Assembly: GCF_002154695.1 (NCBI RefSeq) | Contig: NZ_MTAV01000108.1 | Span: 72,599 to 136,598 of the forward strand | Source of the DNA: Nostoc sp. T09 | GTDB taxonomy: Bacteria > Cyanobacteriota > Cyanobacteriia > Cyanobacteriales > Nostocaceae | DNA: 64,000 nt | Direction: 5' to 3' | Part shown: positions 51,845 to 62,200 of the stretch, one piece after another | Layout: each line of letters begins with the position of its first letter | Position numbering within the stretch: position 1 is the first letter of the stretch | Program-made: the position numbers and the translations under genes | Notes under the pieces: generated by a model | Seen by the model: only the letters and a program-made list of their open reading frames with translations | Told to the model about the DNA's origin: nothing | Databases searched by the model: none

Positions 51845-54800
51845 TTACTTATGCTGCTGGATGGGAATCTCAATAATGAATTCAGCTCCTTGTCCTGGTG
51901 CAGAGCTACACTTCAATTGACCTCGGTGCTTTTCAACAATAGTTTGATAGCAAATCGACAATCCCAGACCCGTACCAGAACCAATTGGTTTAGTTGTAAA
52001 GAAAGGATCGAACACTCGACGACGAACTTCTTCTTCCATACCAGGACCATTGTCTGTGATGTGTATCGCAACGCGGTCAACATCTAAGCGTTCGGTACGA
52101 ATATGAATAGCTGGCGAATTGGTGATTGAGTTAGAAGTTTTCCCATTGTTATGCTCTAAAGAACATTGTTGTTCGATGGCATCGATCGCGTTTGTCAGAA
52201 TATTGATAAAAACTTGATTTAGCTGCCCAGGATAGCACTCAACCTCTGGGAGTTGAACGTAGTCTTTATAAATTTCAATTCTCGGTCGTCCTGCCTTTTC
52301 TTTCAAGCGATGCTGCAAAATAAGCAATGTACTATCAATGCCTTCATGAATATCTACATCTTTCATTTCCGCTTCATCCAGACGGGAGAAGTTACGCAGC
52401 GACAGCACAATCTCGCGGATGCGATTGGCTCCCATTTTCATTGATTCTAAAGTTTTTGGCAGATCTTCTTTCAAGAATTCCAGGTCAATAGCTTCTTGTC
52501 TATCAATAATTTCCGATACAGGATCGGGATAATTTTGTTCGTAGTCTTCCACTAGCTGGAGCAAATCTTGAAGATATCTACTTGTATGAACAAGGTTGCC
52601 ATTAATAAAGTTAATTGGATTGTTAATTTCGTGAGCTACCCCAGCTACAAGTTGCCCTAAACTGGACATTTTTTCTGTTTGAATTAGTTGAGTTTGGGTT
52701 TGCTGTAATTGTTGCAAAGCTTGTTGTAAATGCTGATTTTTGTCCTGAATCTCTAGCGTTCTTGACTCGACTTTTTGTTCGAGATTTCTGCTGTAATCTT
52801 CTAAGCTGTCTTTTGCTTCTTTGAGTTTTCCATTAGCTGATTCTAGATTGGCATATAGCAAAGCATTTTTTAGAGAGATAGCCATTTGAGAAGAAAGCAG
52901 CCCTAAAACTTCGAGTCTTTGGGAAGTAAAGGCATCAATAGTGAGATTATTTTCTAAATAAAGAATGCCAATTAATTGACATTGATTAATTAAGGGAATA
53001 CACAAAATCGACTTTGGTTTATTTGTAGCAATATAAGGGTCTTTGGTAAATTTTCCTTCTTTAACAGCATGATTTAAGACAATATTTTCCTTCGTTCGCG
53101 CCACATAATTAATTAAAGAGAGTGGCAGGTAAGCATCTGTAGTTTCCACAGGAATAGAAGAACATAAAGTGAATTCATCTTGCTCGACACAACCCTTAGC
53201 CTCAATAAATAACTGTCCTTCTTTTTCTAAAAGCAAGTAACTCGTTTGAGCGCCTGCATTTTCCATGACAATTTTTAGTAACTTTTCTAGCAAGCGACTC
53301 AGAACAATTTCACCCGTTAAAGCTTGCGATGCTTTCATAAAGGTGGTGAAATCTAAGATACTAAATGCAATTCCACTAGTCGAGGTTGTCGTCTGAGTTA
53401 ATTCCCTGTCTAGAGTTTCTCGTTTATGAATTTGCGAGAAAACTACTGGATAACGTAATTCTAAATCTTTAACTTTTGCTGTCGCTCCCCAGCGAATATA
53501 GGTATAGTAAGCCTCAATTAAATAAGTTTGAGCTACTTTCTCTCGCCCTAGCGAAAAGTAAAACTCTGCTGCTAGTTCGTTGGCTAAGGCTTCATCTTGA
53601 ATGAATCCTTGCTCTTTAGCATTGGCGATCGCCTTGTCGTAAAGCTCCATTGCTGTCAGGATTTGTCCCAAGACTCGCGCTTTTTCTGCTTCCACAAGTT
53701 CGTACTTATGCTGGAAGTTGCAAGGAGCGTGATCGGCCAATTGTTGCATTTTTTGCTGATGTTCTTCAACCAGAGCTAGATGCTGTTGTTGTTCGCTAGT
53801 TTTCGCTTGAGAATACAAACCGAGAAGCGCCAAGGAATAGAAGAAGTAATAGTTACCAAAAACTATCACCCACCCGCCAACAGGCGTAATATAGTCTGCG
53901 GCTAATTTTGCGTTGGTAACTGCTTGGGCACAGTCTTTAAATAGATACAGTAGAATTAATTTGGCATTGTAGGTAAGAAACAGCAAAATTGGATTGTTTG
54001 CTGCTAAAAAATCAGGTAAGCTTTTTGATTCATCAAAAGTTTCACCAATTAGTTGATATTTATTATCGGCTTTTCCTAACAGATTTAAGGTAAGTTGTCG
54101 CCAAATCCTCACGTAGTTAATTGAATATTCTTGCTTCAGGTTTAGCAGTAGCTCAAAGTATTGTGTTTGCTGCTGCTGAACCTTTCCTAGTTGCTCTCCT
54201 GCCAAGAATAAATGAGAGCAGTAGTTAATTGTACAATAGCTAGAAAACTCGATATCGCCTGTTTCCAGTCCGCTATGTGCTCCTTCAATAAATGGTTTGA
54301 GAGTTGTTTTAATATGCTCTTTCCAAGGACGGATAAACAAATTGAAGAGGTTATATACTTTGCTTTTGAGTTCTTTGGCATTAAATTTATCTAACAGCTT
54401 TAATGCTAATTGTCCCGAAAGATATCCCGTTTCCATGTCCCCTTTTACCGTACACAAAAGCATCCCATACAAAACATAAGCAAAAGCTGCTAGCCCAGAA
54501 TAACCATGTTTAATACAGAAATTAATCTGAGTCAATATAATAAATGGCAACATCTCAGGTCTAGCAAAGGTAGAACTGGCCGAAACATTGATCAGCAGTC
54601 GCAAAATTGCTAGTTTGTGAGGATCGCTCACGATCGCAAGGTTGTCTAAATCTTCAACTTCCGGGATCTCAACTACCCAATGCACATTATTAGAGGTAGA
54701 TTCTAAGAAAACTCCTAGCATTTCCAATACAGAAAGACCAGTTTCTAGCGCTGCGCTCATTTGGCTTTGAGCAAAATAATACTGGATTTGGATCTCGTAC

Positions 54801-57352
54801 ACCTTTACTTTGTCAAGCAGGGTAGTGGCGTGTTGCAGCACAACTTCAGTTAAGGCAGCTGACCGCTGGAAGTTGATGTTTAAGTACTCTGCTTCTGCTG
54901 CTTCTACATAAAGGTTGAGCGTGAGGTCATAGTGAGTTTGCCAACTATCAGGTGCTAGCAGTTCCAATCCAACTGTTAAGTATCTCACAGCTGGTTCGTA
55001 AGCGGTTGCGGCCTTAGCTTTGCGACCTGCAATTAAATTGAGGTGAGCTAGATCGTCTTTTTGGATGCGTTCGCTAATCAGTTTTACCCCAATATTGAGT
55101 TGGTTAACGATGTCGAAGATATTTTCTTCAATTTTTTCGGACGGGGTATTTTTTAGCAGCAGTTGACCAACTTTGAGATGAGTTTCTTTTTTCTGCTCCT
55201 CAGGAATCAGGGAATAAGCAGCTTGCTGTACTCGGTCGTGTAAAAATTTATAGGAAATAATTAGTGCTTCACGATCTGCGGTTAGTTGCTCAAAATTATC
55301 AAGGATTTGTGACTCGTCATCGGTAGCTAATGGAATTTTATAGGCATTGCTGAGGGGTAAAATTAAACCTGATTGCAGAGCGCTCCAAAGTTCTGTAGCT
55401 GTTGTTGATTGAGATTTCTCACGGACAATTGCCAGAACGTCTAAATTGAAAGAGTTACCAATACAAGCCGCTAATTTCAGAACTTCCTGTGTTGCGGGCG
55501 GCAGTTTTTGAATATTTCTGGCAACGAGTTCGACAACATTATAATCAGTGATGCCAATGGTTTGAATTTTAGCGATGTCCCACTGCCAAGTATCAGATTT
55601 AAAGTCAAAAGTTAATAGCTTGTCTTGGTATAGAGTTTGGAGTAACTGAGTTAAAAAGAAGGGATTACCTTGGGTTTTATTGAAGAGTAGTTCGGCAAAA
55701 GGTTGTGATTTTTCGCTTTCTTTGAGGGTATCGGCTACTATTTGGCAAACGTGGTCAACTTCTAAAGCTTGGAGAGCGATCGCATTAACTGTTGCACCTG
55801 TTTTTTTAATTTCCTCCAAAGTTACCATTAAGGGATGGGTAACGCTGACTTCATTATCTCGATAAGCTCCAATTAGCAACAAATGTTTGCTATCTGGGTC
55901 TGTCATCATCAGCTGAATTAATTTTAGAGACGCTGAATCTGACCACTGTAAATCATCTAGAAATAGAACCAACGGATGTATGGGTTGGGCGAAGACTTGA
56001 ATAAACTTTTGAAAAGCTCGATTGAAGCGGTTTTGAGATTCGGTTGGTCCTAATTGCGGAATGTCGGGTTGTTGACCAATTATTAGTTCGACTTCGGGGA
56101 TGACTTCAACGATCGCCTGAGCGTTAGCACCCAACGCCTCTACGAGTTTTTGCTTCCAAACAGCTATACTTTCTTGACTTTCTGTAAGCAACTGGCGAAT
56201 TAAATCTTGAAGCGCATTGACAACGGAACTATAGGGAATATTTCGTTTAAATTGATCGAACTTGCCAGCAATAAAATAACCGCGTGCTTTGACAATCGGT
56301 TTGTGAACTTCATTGACTAAAGCCGACTTACCAATTCCTGAATAACCCGCCACAAGCATCATTTCCGTTGCGCCGGAATCGGCTGATTCCTCGGTTTCTG
56401 TGGCGACGCGAACGAAAGCCTCAATGAGTGTAGCAACTTCAGCTTCACGACCGTAAAGTTTTTGCGGAATTTGTAGTTGACCAGAACGGTCTTGTTCGCC
56501 CAAAATGAAGTTTTCAATCTGGCCTGTAACTTGCAGTTGTACAAGACAAGTTTCCAAATCAGCTTGCAGACCGAGAGCGCTTTGGTATCTATCTTCTGCT
56601 GTCTTTGCCAATAACTTTAGAATAATATTAGAAATACTTAGAGGAATTTTAGGATTGAGTTTGCTAGGAGGTAAAGGTTGTTTGGCAATGTGACAGTGAA
56701 CCAACTCCATTGGGTCAGTTGTTGCAAAAGGCAGCTTACCTGTGAGGATTTCATAAAAAGTAACGCCCAAAGAGTAGAAGTCGGTACGATAGTCAATAGA
56801 ACGATTCATCCGCCCGGTTTGTTCCGGAGACATATAGGCGAGCGTCCCTTGGATAAATTTGGGATTGCTGAAGCTAGGATTTTCTTTTGATAAGCGCGAA
56901 GCAATACTGAAGTCAGTAATTTTGACTTGCAAAGTTTCTGGATTGATAATAATATTTTGGCTTTTAATATCTTTATGGATAATCTGATTTTGGTGCAGTT
57001 CAAACAGAGTATTTGCTAATTGAATAGCAATTTTGAGAAAAGACAAAATATCGATAGGATTGTTATCAATAAAGTCCTTGATAGATTGACCGCCAAAATC
57101 TTCCAAGACTAGAACCAGACTGTTGCGATAGTTCTCTAGTCCGTAAGTTTGCACGATCCCGGCTATTTTTAGTCGCTTTGAGATATCGTATTCGTGCCGG
57201 AGTTGGCTGATTTCTTCTAAGGTAGGACAGTCAGCACGGAGCGTTTTGAGAATAACTGGTTTGTTATCTTTTTCTCTTATTGTCCGGTAAATAACGGTTC
57301 TTGAATCCTCATAAACTGTTTCTCTAACTTTGTATTCCAAAAGAGTAGTCAT
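51845..57352 (-). CDS. Trifunctional Ser/Thr kinase, AAA ATPase and GAF-histidine kinase
   Basis: A 1835-residue cytosolic signalling protein. Hanks kinase at about 10-275 (IIHKDIKSQNIII, KITDFSIASR; the catalytic HRD is HKD and DFG is DFS). STAND-like ATPase at about 295-640 with Walker A GYSGIGKS (about 333) and Walker B LVLFLDDLQW. Long helical-repeat region to about 1330. GAF domain about 1375-1535. Coiled coil about 1535-1565. Histidine kinase with H-box VAHEINNPINF (His about 1571), N-box NILTNAIDAIEQ, G-boxes DNGPGM and GTGLGLS. No receiver. This architecture is common in Nostoc and expanded there; several relatives affect heterocyst development or metal responses. Convergent with the ABC exporter. 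Confidence 0.93.
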   Translation of the reverse strand: MTTLLEYKVRETVYEDSRTVIYRTIREKDNKPVILKTLRADCPTLEEISQLRHEYDISKRLKIAGIVQTYGLENYRNSLVLVLEDFGGQSIKDFIDNNPIDILSFLKIAIQLANTLFELHQNQIIHKDIKSQNIIINPETLQVKITDFSIASRLSKENPSFSNPKFIQGTLAYMSPEQTGRMNRSIDYRTDFYSLGVTFYEILTGKLPFATTDPMELVHCHIAKQPLPPSKLNPKIPLSISNIILKLLAKTAEDRYQSALGLQADLETCLVQLQVTGQIENFILGEQDRSGQLQIPQKLYGREAEVATLIEAFVRVATETEESADSGATEMMLVAGYSGIGKSALVNEVHKPIVKARGYFIAGKFDQFKRNIPYSSVVNALQDLIRQLLTESQESIAVWKQKLVEALGANAQAIVEVIPEVELIIGQQPDIPQLGPTESQNRFNRAFQKFIQVFAQPIHPLVLFLDDLQWSDSASLKLIQLMMTDPDSKHLLLIGAYRDNEVSVTHPLMVTLEEIKKTGATVNAIALQALEVDHVCQIVADTLKESEKSQPFAELLFNKTQGNPFFLTQLLQTLYQDKLLTFDFKSDTWQWDIAKIQTIGITDYNVVELVARNIQKLPPATQEVLKLAACIGNSFNLDVLAIVREKSQSTTATELWSALQSGLILPLSNAYKIPLATDDESQILDNFEQLTADREALIISYKFLHDRVQQAAYSLIPEEQKKETHLKVGQLLLKNTPSEKIEENIFDIVNQLNIGVKLISERIQKDDLAHLNLIAGRKAKAATAYEPAVRYLTVGLELLAPDSWQTHYDLTLNLYVEAAEAEYLNINFQRSAALTEVVLQHATTLLDKVKVYEIQIQYYFAQSQMSAALETGLSVLEMLGVFLESTSNNVHWVVEIPEVEDLDNLAIVSDPHKLAILRLLINVSASSTFARPEMLPFIILTQINFCIKHGYSGLAAFAYVLYGMLLCTVKGDMETGYLSGQLALKLLDKFNAKELKSKVYNLFNLFIRPWKEHIKTTLKPFIEGAHSGLETGDIEFSSYCTINYCSHLFLAGEQLGKVQQQQTQYFELLLNLKQEYSINYVRIWRQLTLNLLGKADNKYQLIGETFDESKSLPDFLAANNPILLFLTYNAKLILLYLFKDCAQAVTNAKLAADYITPVGGWVIVFGNYYFFYSLALLGLYSQAKTSEQQQHLALVEEHQQKMQQLADHAPCNFQHKYELVEAEKARVLGQILTAMELYDKAIANAKEQGFIQDEALANELAAEFYFSLGREKVAQTYLIEAYYTYIRWGATAKVKDLELRYPVVFSQIHKRETLDRELTQTTTSTSGIAFSILDFTTFMKASQALTGEIVLSRLLEKLLKIVMENAGAQTSYLLLEKEGQLFIEAKGCVEQDEFTLCSSIPVETTDAYLPLSLINYVARTKENIVLNHAVKEGKFTKDPYIATNKPKSILCIPLINQCQLIGILYLENNLTIDAFTSQRLEVLGLLSSQMAISLKNALLYANLESANGKLKEAKDSLEDYSRNLEQKVESRTLEIQDKNQHLQQALQQLQQTQTQLIQTEKMSSLGQLVAGVAHEINNPINFINGNLVHTSRYLQDLLQLVEDYEQNYPDPVSEIIDRQEAIDLEFLKEDLPKTLESMKMGANRIREIVLSLRNFSRLDEAEMKDVDIHEGIDSTLLILQHRLKEKAGRPRIEIYKDYVQLPEVECYPGQLNQVFINILTNAIDAIEQQCSLEHNNGKTSNSITNSPAIHIRTERLDVDRVAIHITDNGPGMEEEVRRRVFDPFFTTKPIGSGTGLGLSICYQTIVEKHRGQLKCSSAPGQGAEFIIEIPIQQHK

Positions 57353-57902
57353 AATTTTTCTTGCTTCACTCTTGTAACTGACACATTAAAAGGGAATAAC
57401 CTAACTGTAATAACTCGGACTGGAAATTGCTTCGCCTAGTGGTAGCCTTCAGCGTTACAATCAGAATTCTCATAACCTCTTATTAACTTAATATTCCCAA
57501 GACAATAGCTCAATTTAGAGGATTAATGAAAACTATAAATACTTATGCTGGTCGCTTCTGTCAGTTAACAAATTATGACCCTCATTAATATAGGAATCAG
57601 GTTTAATTTTTGAAAAAAGCTAAGGGAAAATACAGAGTAAAATAAAAAATTAATTAAAATGAAGATAAGTCAGCATTTACAAACCGCGAGATTAACCGAT
57701 TTCTTTAGTAGGTGTACGCAAACAACAGATGAAATAATTTAAGTGTTACTGTAGCTGAAATTACTGGCTCTACCGTACTTGTTATACTAAATTAACAGTT
57801 TGCAACAGGGAAACAGGGAAAAAAGAACAAGACAGAACAGAGTTGCAGGTGTACCTAGCTTCGCAAAAATCAAATACGAGTCCTATATTTATAAATATTA
57901 TT
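57353..57902. other. Intergenic region with a repeat element
   Basis: About 550 bases between divergent genes. The right 300 bases are bounded by repeat arms (57589-57889); the left part is the upstream region of the giant kinase. No gene supported. Confidence 0.55.
57589..57889. repeat. MITE-like arms flanking about 250 bases
   Basis: Left arm TATAGGAATCAGGTTTAATT and right arm (complement of TATAGGACTCGTATTTGATT) match the arms of the elements at 23208 and 49712. The interior does not show the usual GTAGGGTG core, so it may be a diverged or disrupted copy. Confidence 0.55.
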
Positions 57903-59072
57903 ATGTCGCGCCCAAAGGAAAAGCCAAGTGGATGTGGATGCTCAAATATTCCGATCTCTATAATTATAGTTATCTTAGGAGGTGGTTATTGGTGGTTCAG
58001 TCAGAAAGGACATTTAGAAATCAGCAACCTTTTACCTAAAAATCAGCTAATAAATCTTCCTTTTTTAAATCCTGCTCCCACTCCCTCTTTATCAAGTACT
58101 TCAAATCGCGCTCCCAATCATAAGAAGCAAGCTCCACTTAAAACAGTAACGCCTCAAAAAATCCCATTATCTAAAAGTCCTTGGGAGAAAAAAGTAATTA
58201 GAGGAATTTATTTAAGTCGCTACCAAGTCACTAATAATGCTGATGAAAAAACGATTCGTGAAAGAGTTCGTTACTATCATTCTCAAGGAGTTAATACGAT
58301 TATTCATGGCGTTTGGGGTAATGGTTGTACGATGTACAATAGCGACGTGATGCAGCAGACGCTAGGGTATAAAAGTTGTCCAAACCTGTTTCAAGAGCGC
58401 TGGTTAGATTGGTTGATTGATGAGGCACATAAGCAGGGAATGCAAGTTCATGCTTATTTCGAGAAGGGAATTAAGATAGATAAAAATAGCCCAATTTATG
58501 ATTTAGCAATTTCTCGGAATTGGATTGTTCCTGGGGTGGATAAAACATACGTTGGCATTGATCATTATGTGCTTGATGTTCAAATTCCTGAGGTTGCTAA
58601 TTTATTTAGGAATATCTTAGTAGAGTTCGTCAAAAAATATCCAAATATTGATGCAGTTCAATGGGATGATTATCTAGGTTATTATGCTGAATTACCCGGG
58701 AAAGTTGACCGTACTGCTAAGTTAACTAATTTTTTACAGCAAATGATAACTGCGATGAAACAAGCTAACTCGAACGTTAGTTTTGATATTTGTCATCATA
58801 ATCCTTATTGGGCTAAACGATATTTCGCAGCTGATTGGCAAAATTGGAAAGTGGATCGAGTGTTTATTCAAGCTTATAATGAGGCTAATTTCAAAGAAGA
58901 ATCAAATTATGCTGAAAATTATGCTGGAATTGCCATTACCGATCGACAATTACATCGCTTAAAAGAATTAGTAGATAATCAGGCAATCAAGAGTATTTTA
59001 GTTTTTCCTCTGTCTGGAAAACCAGAAGAAACAGCTTCTAGTTTAAAAAGTTTGACGCAAAGCAACAAATAA
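57903..59072 (+). CDS. Membrane-anchored GHL10-like putative glycoside hydrolase
   Basis: A 389-residue protein with a short cytoplasmic leader containing SGCGC, one membrane segment (about 13-31, ISIIIVILGGGYWWF), a Pro/Ser linker to about 95, and a TIM-barrel-like domain. IRGIYLSRYQ, GVNTIIHGVWGNG, GMQVHAYFEKG, HYVLDVQIPEV and AVQWDDYLGYY follow the plan of the GHL10/COG1649 family of predicted bacterial glycosidases; the acidic pair in QWDDY is a candidate catalytic site. Start ATG 57903 replaces a TTG at 57843 that lies in repeat sequence. Outside-facing location suggests action on cell-wall or sheath polysaccharide; the substrate is unknown. Confidence 0.75.
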   Translation: MSRPKEKPSGCGCSNIPISIIIVILGGGYWWFSQKGHLEISNLLPKNQLINLPFLNPAPTPSLSSTSNRAPNHKKQAPLKTVTPQKIPLSKSPWEKKVIRGIYLSRYQVTNNADEKTIRERVRYYHSQGVNTIIHGVWGNGCTMYNSDVMQQTLGYKSCPNLFQERWLDWLIDEAHKQGMQVHAYFEKGIKIDKNSPIYDLAISRNWIVPGVDKTYVGIDHYVLDVQIPEVANLFRNILVEFVKKYPNIDAVQWDDYLGYYAELPGKVDRTAKLTNFLQQMITAMKQANSNVSFDICHHNPYWAKRYFAADWQNWKVDRVFIQAYNEANFKEESNYAENYAGIAITDRQLHRLKELVDNQAIKSILVFPLSGKPEETASSLKSLTQSNK

Positions 59073-59286
59073 TACCAATTCGTAACCCTTGAAAAAGGGA
59101 ATTTAGCTTTTATTTGGTAGTGGACTGACACAGCTAAAATGTTGCAATAAAAAATGTTTGTAGTTGCGCTTTAGCGCCTTCCAATAAATAAATCTAATGC
59201 ACAACTTTAGGTTTGCCACGCCACTACTGGCTGATCTGTGTGTACACCCTAGCCTTGACAAGGGGTTAGGGAGATCTGACAAAAAA

Positions 59287-62200
59287 TCAAGCATTTCTGA
59301 TTCTTCCAGCTAAAGAAGCGACTATGAATAGCAATTGCGTCGGTTCAATGGGTTTAGCAATATGCATTTGAAATCCTGCTGCTAGAGCTTCTGTATGTTC
59401 TGTCGGAGCAGCATACGCCGTTAGGGCGGCGGCGGGAATTTGTCCCCCGGCTTCGGTGTCCAGTGTTCTTACCTGACGAATCAGATCGTAACCGTCCTGC
59501 TCTGGCAAACCAATGTCAGATAGCAGCACATCATACCCGTTTGGGTTTGCCCTCAACGTTGATAGTGCGGCGCTAGCTGATGCAACTGCTGTTACTTCTA
59601 CTCCGTACTGCTCAAGGATGATGGCAAATAATTGGCGGATATCTGCTTCGTCATCTACAATCAGTACCCGCACACCTGCCAATGATGTGATATTCCCAGT
59701 AGGCACTTCTAACTGATCTTGTAAGGCAATCAACTGTCTGGTAGTCGGTAGAGAAATTTCTGTGGAGTGAGTTTGCAAGGGTAGCCTAACGGTAAAAGTT
59801 GCCCCTTGATCTTCACCTGGGCTTTCTGCCTCAACTGTACCACCGTGAAGTTCTACCAAGTGACGCACAATCGAAAGCCCCAACCCTAACCCAGGATTCG
59901 ATCGCCTTCTGCTACCATCAGCTTGACGGAAGCGCTCGAAAATAAAGGGGAGAAAGTCGGCTTTAATACCTCTTCCTGTGTCGTTGACTTGAATTTGAGC
60001 GTGGAAATCTGTGTACTCTAAAGCGATCGCAATTCTGCCTCCGGTTGGGGTGAATTTAATTGCGTTAGAAAGCAAATTCCAAAATACCTGTTGTAAGCGA
60101 TTGGGATCGGCGTTTATCCTTCTGTCTGTACGATCTAGTCTGGTTTCAATTTGAATATTTTTGGCTTCGGCTGAGAGACGGACAACCTCAACTGCTGCTT
60201 CAATTACAGTTACAAGCTTAATTGGTTCAGCATCCAGACGCAGCCTACCTGCACTGATGCGTGAAATGTCTAACAAATCTCCAATTAGCTGGGCTTGAGC
60301 ATTGGCACTACGCTCGATCGCTTCTAGTCCTTGATTAATTATCGCTGCGTCGAGATCTGTCCGCCGTAGCAACTGTGCCCACCCCAGTAAGGAATTGAGT
60401 GGATTACGCAGTTCGTGAGAGAGAACTGATAAAAATTCATCTTTGGCGCGGTTGGCTGTCTCAGCAGCAGCGCGGGCTGTCTGTTCTAGTGCTAGAAGTT
60501 GAGCACGTTCCGCTTCTAGTTGCTTTTGCTGAGTAATATCTTCAATTAACAGCAGAATCAATTCCTTATTTTCTATATGCGTTATTTTTCGAGCATTGAG
60601 CCGCACAATTTTGTAACCGATTGCCTCGAATTGATACTCAACTTCTATATTTTGAAACGGGGTATTGCTGGGGAGAATGCCTTCTAAGAGCGATCGCAGC
60701 TGGGGTTCATTCCACTGTCCATTTCCGAGTTCAAAAATCGAGTGCTGTTCTGTTTCCGATGGTAGCAGATGAAATGTTTCGTAGAAAGAGCGATTGGCTC
60801 TAATTACCTGTAAGTCTAAATTTAGCAATACTATAGATTCCCGCACGGTATCTACAATTGCTTCTGCATAATCTCTTGATACTCTTAGCTGTTCGGCGCT
60901 GCGTTTGAGTCCGTCAATGTCAACCAACATGACTACAGCACCGTCAATTTTATTATCTATTGTCCGATAGGGCCGGATTCGCAAGTCATACCAATGACCT
61001 TCCTCGTCTTGAACTTCCTGAGCTTTCAAGTTAAGAGTGCCAATTACTTCTAAAATTTGTTGCTCTAAATCAGGAATATTCAAGTTGTGATTAATATCAC
61101 TTATTGGTCGCCCCACATCCGAGGGAATCAGGTTAAACAGGTTCCTGGCGCTCGGTGTAAAGCGCCGAATTCGCAAATCGCCTCCCAACATCAGAATCGG
61201 AATATTGATACTGCTGAGTAAATTTTGTAAATCATTGCTCACCTGAGTTGATTCAAAATTCCGCCGTTGCAGTTCGTCGTTGATTGTATTTAGTTCTTCA
61301 TTGCTTGCCTGAATTTCTTCTTTAGCAGTTTCTAGTTCCTCATTTGTACTTTGCAACTCTTCATTGCTCGAAAGGATCTCTTCGTTGGCGGCTCTCAGGT
61401 CTTGATTGGTGGCTTGCTGTTCCTCAATGATCGATTGCAAATGCCCTTTGGTGCCTTCTAGCTCCAGTTTGAGCCGCTTAATCTCCTGCTCAGCACTAGT
61501 TTGTCTTCTGCCTGCGGACCTAACGCGGCCATCATTAACTGGCTCTACCTCAGCAGTTGCTGACAAGGGCATCTCTTTAAACAATACTAAAAATAAGTGT
61601 TCTTTAGCAGTGTGAGATTTGAACGGCACAACATCAATGCTAATCTCCCTGATTTGCTCGTTGTTTTTAATCTGGATACCATCCTTTCTCACTGGCACCT
61701 CTCGCTTTTTTGCTTGGTTGATGGCTGTGCGTAAATCTAGCCGCAATTCTTCTCTTGCCATCTTCAGCAAGTTAAAGCTGGGTCTGCCTGGTGCTGGTTG
61801 CAAATAAAAACTGGTTTGCCCCCGAAACTGCAAAATCTCTAGTTCGCTGTTAATAATCACACCGACTGGGGCGTATTGATTCAATACAATCCGGTCAGCC
61901 TCTTTTTGTATTTCCAAGTCATTCCAAATATCCCCACTCATTGCTGGCTGAGTATTAACGCTTGCTAGAGGATAGTTGCTGGCGATCAGGTCTATACCCA
62001 GCCGCGCAGGTGCCATTTTGCGGGAATAAATCTTATGTTTTCTGTCTACTAAAGAAAACAAGTCTGTAAACTCACCTACTGTTTCTGAGGTGCCTAACAT
62101 CAGAAAGGCATTTGGCTGAAGACCATAGTGAAATATTGGTAGGAGCTTTTTTTGCACAGCAGCTCCCAAATAAATTAGCACATTACGACAAGTAATCAGA

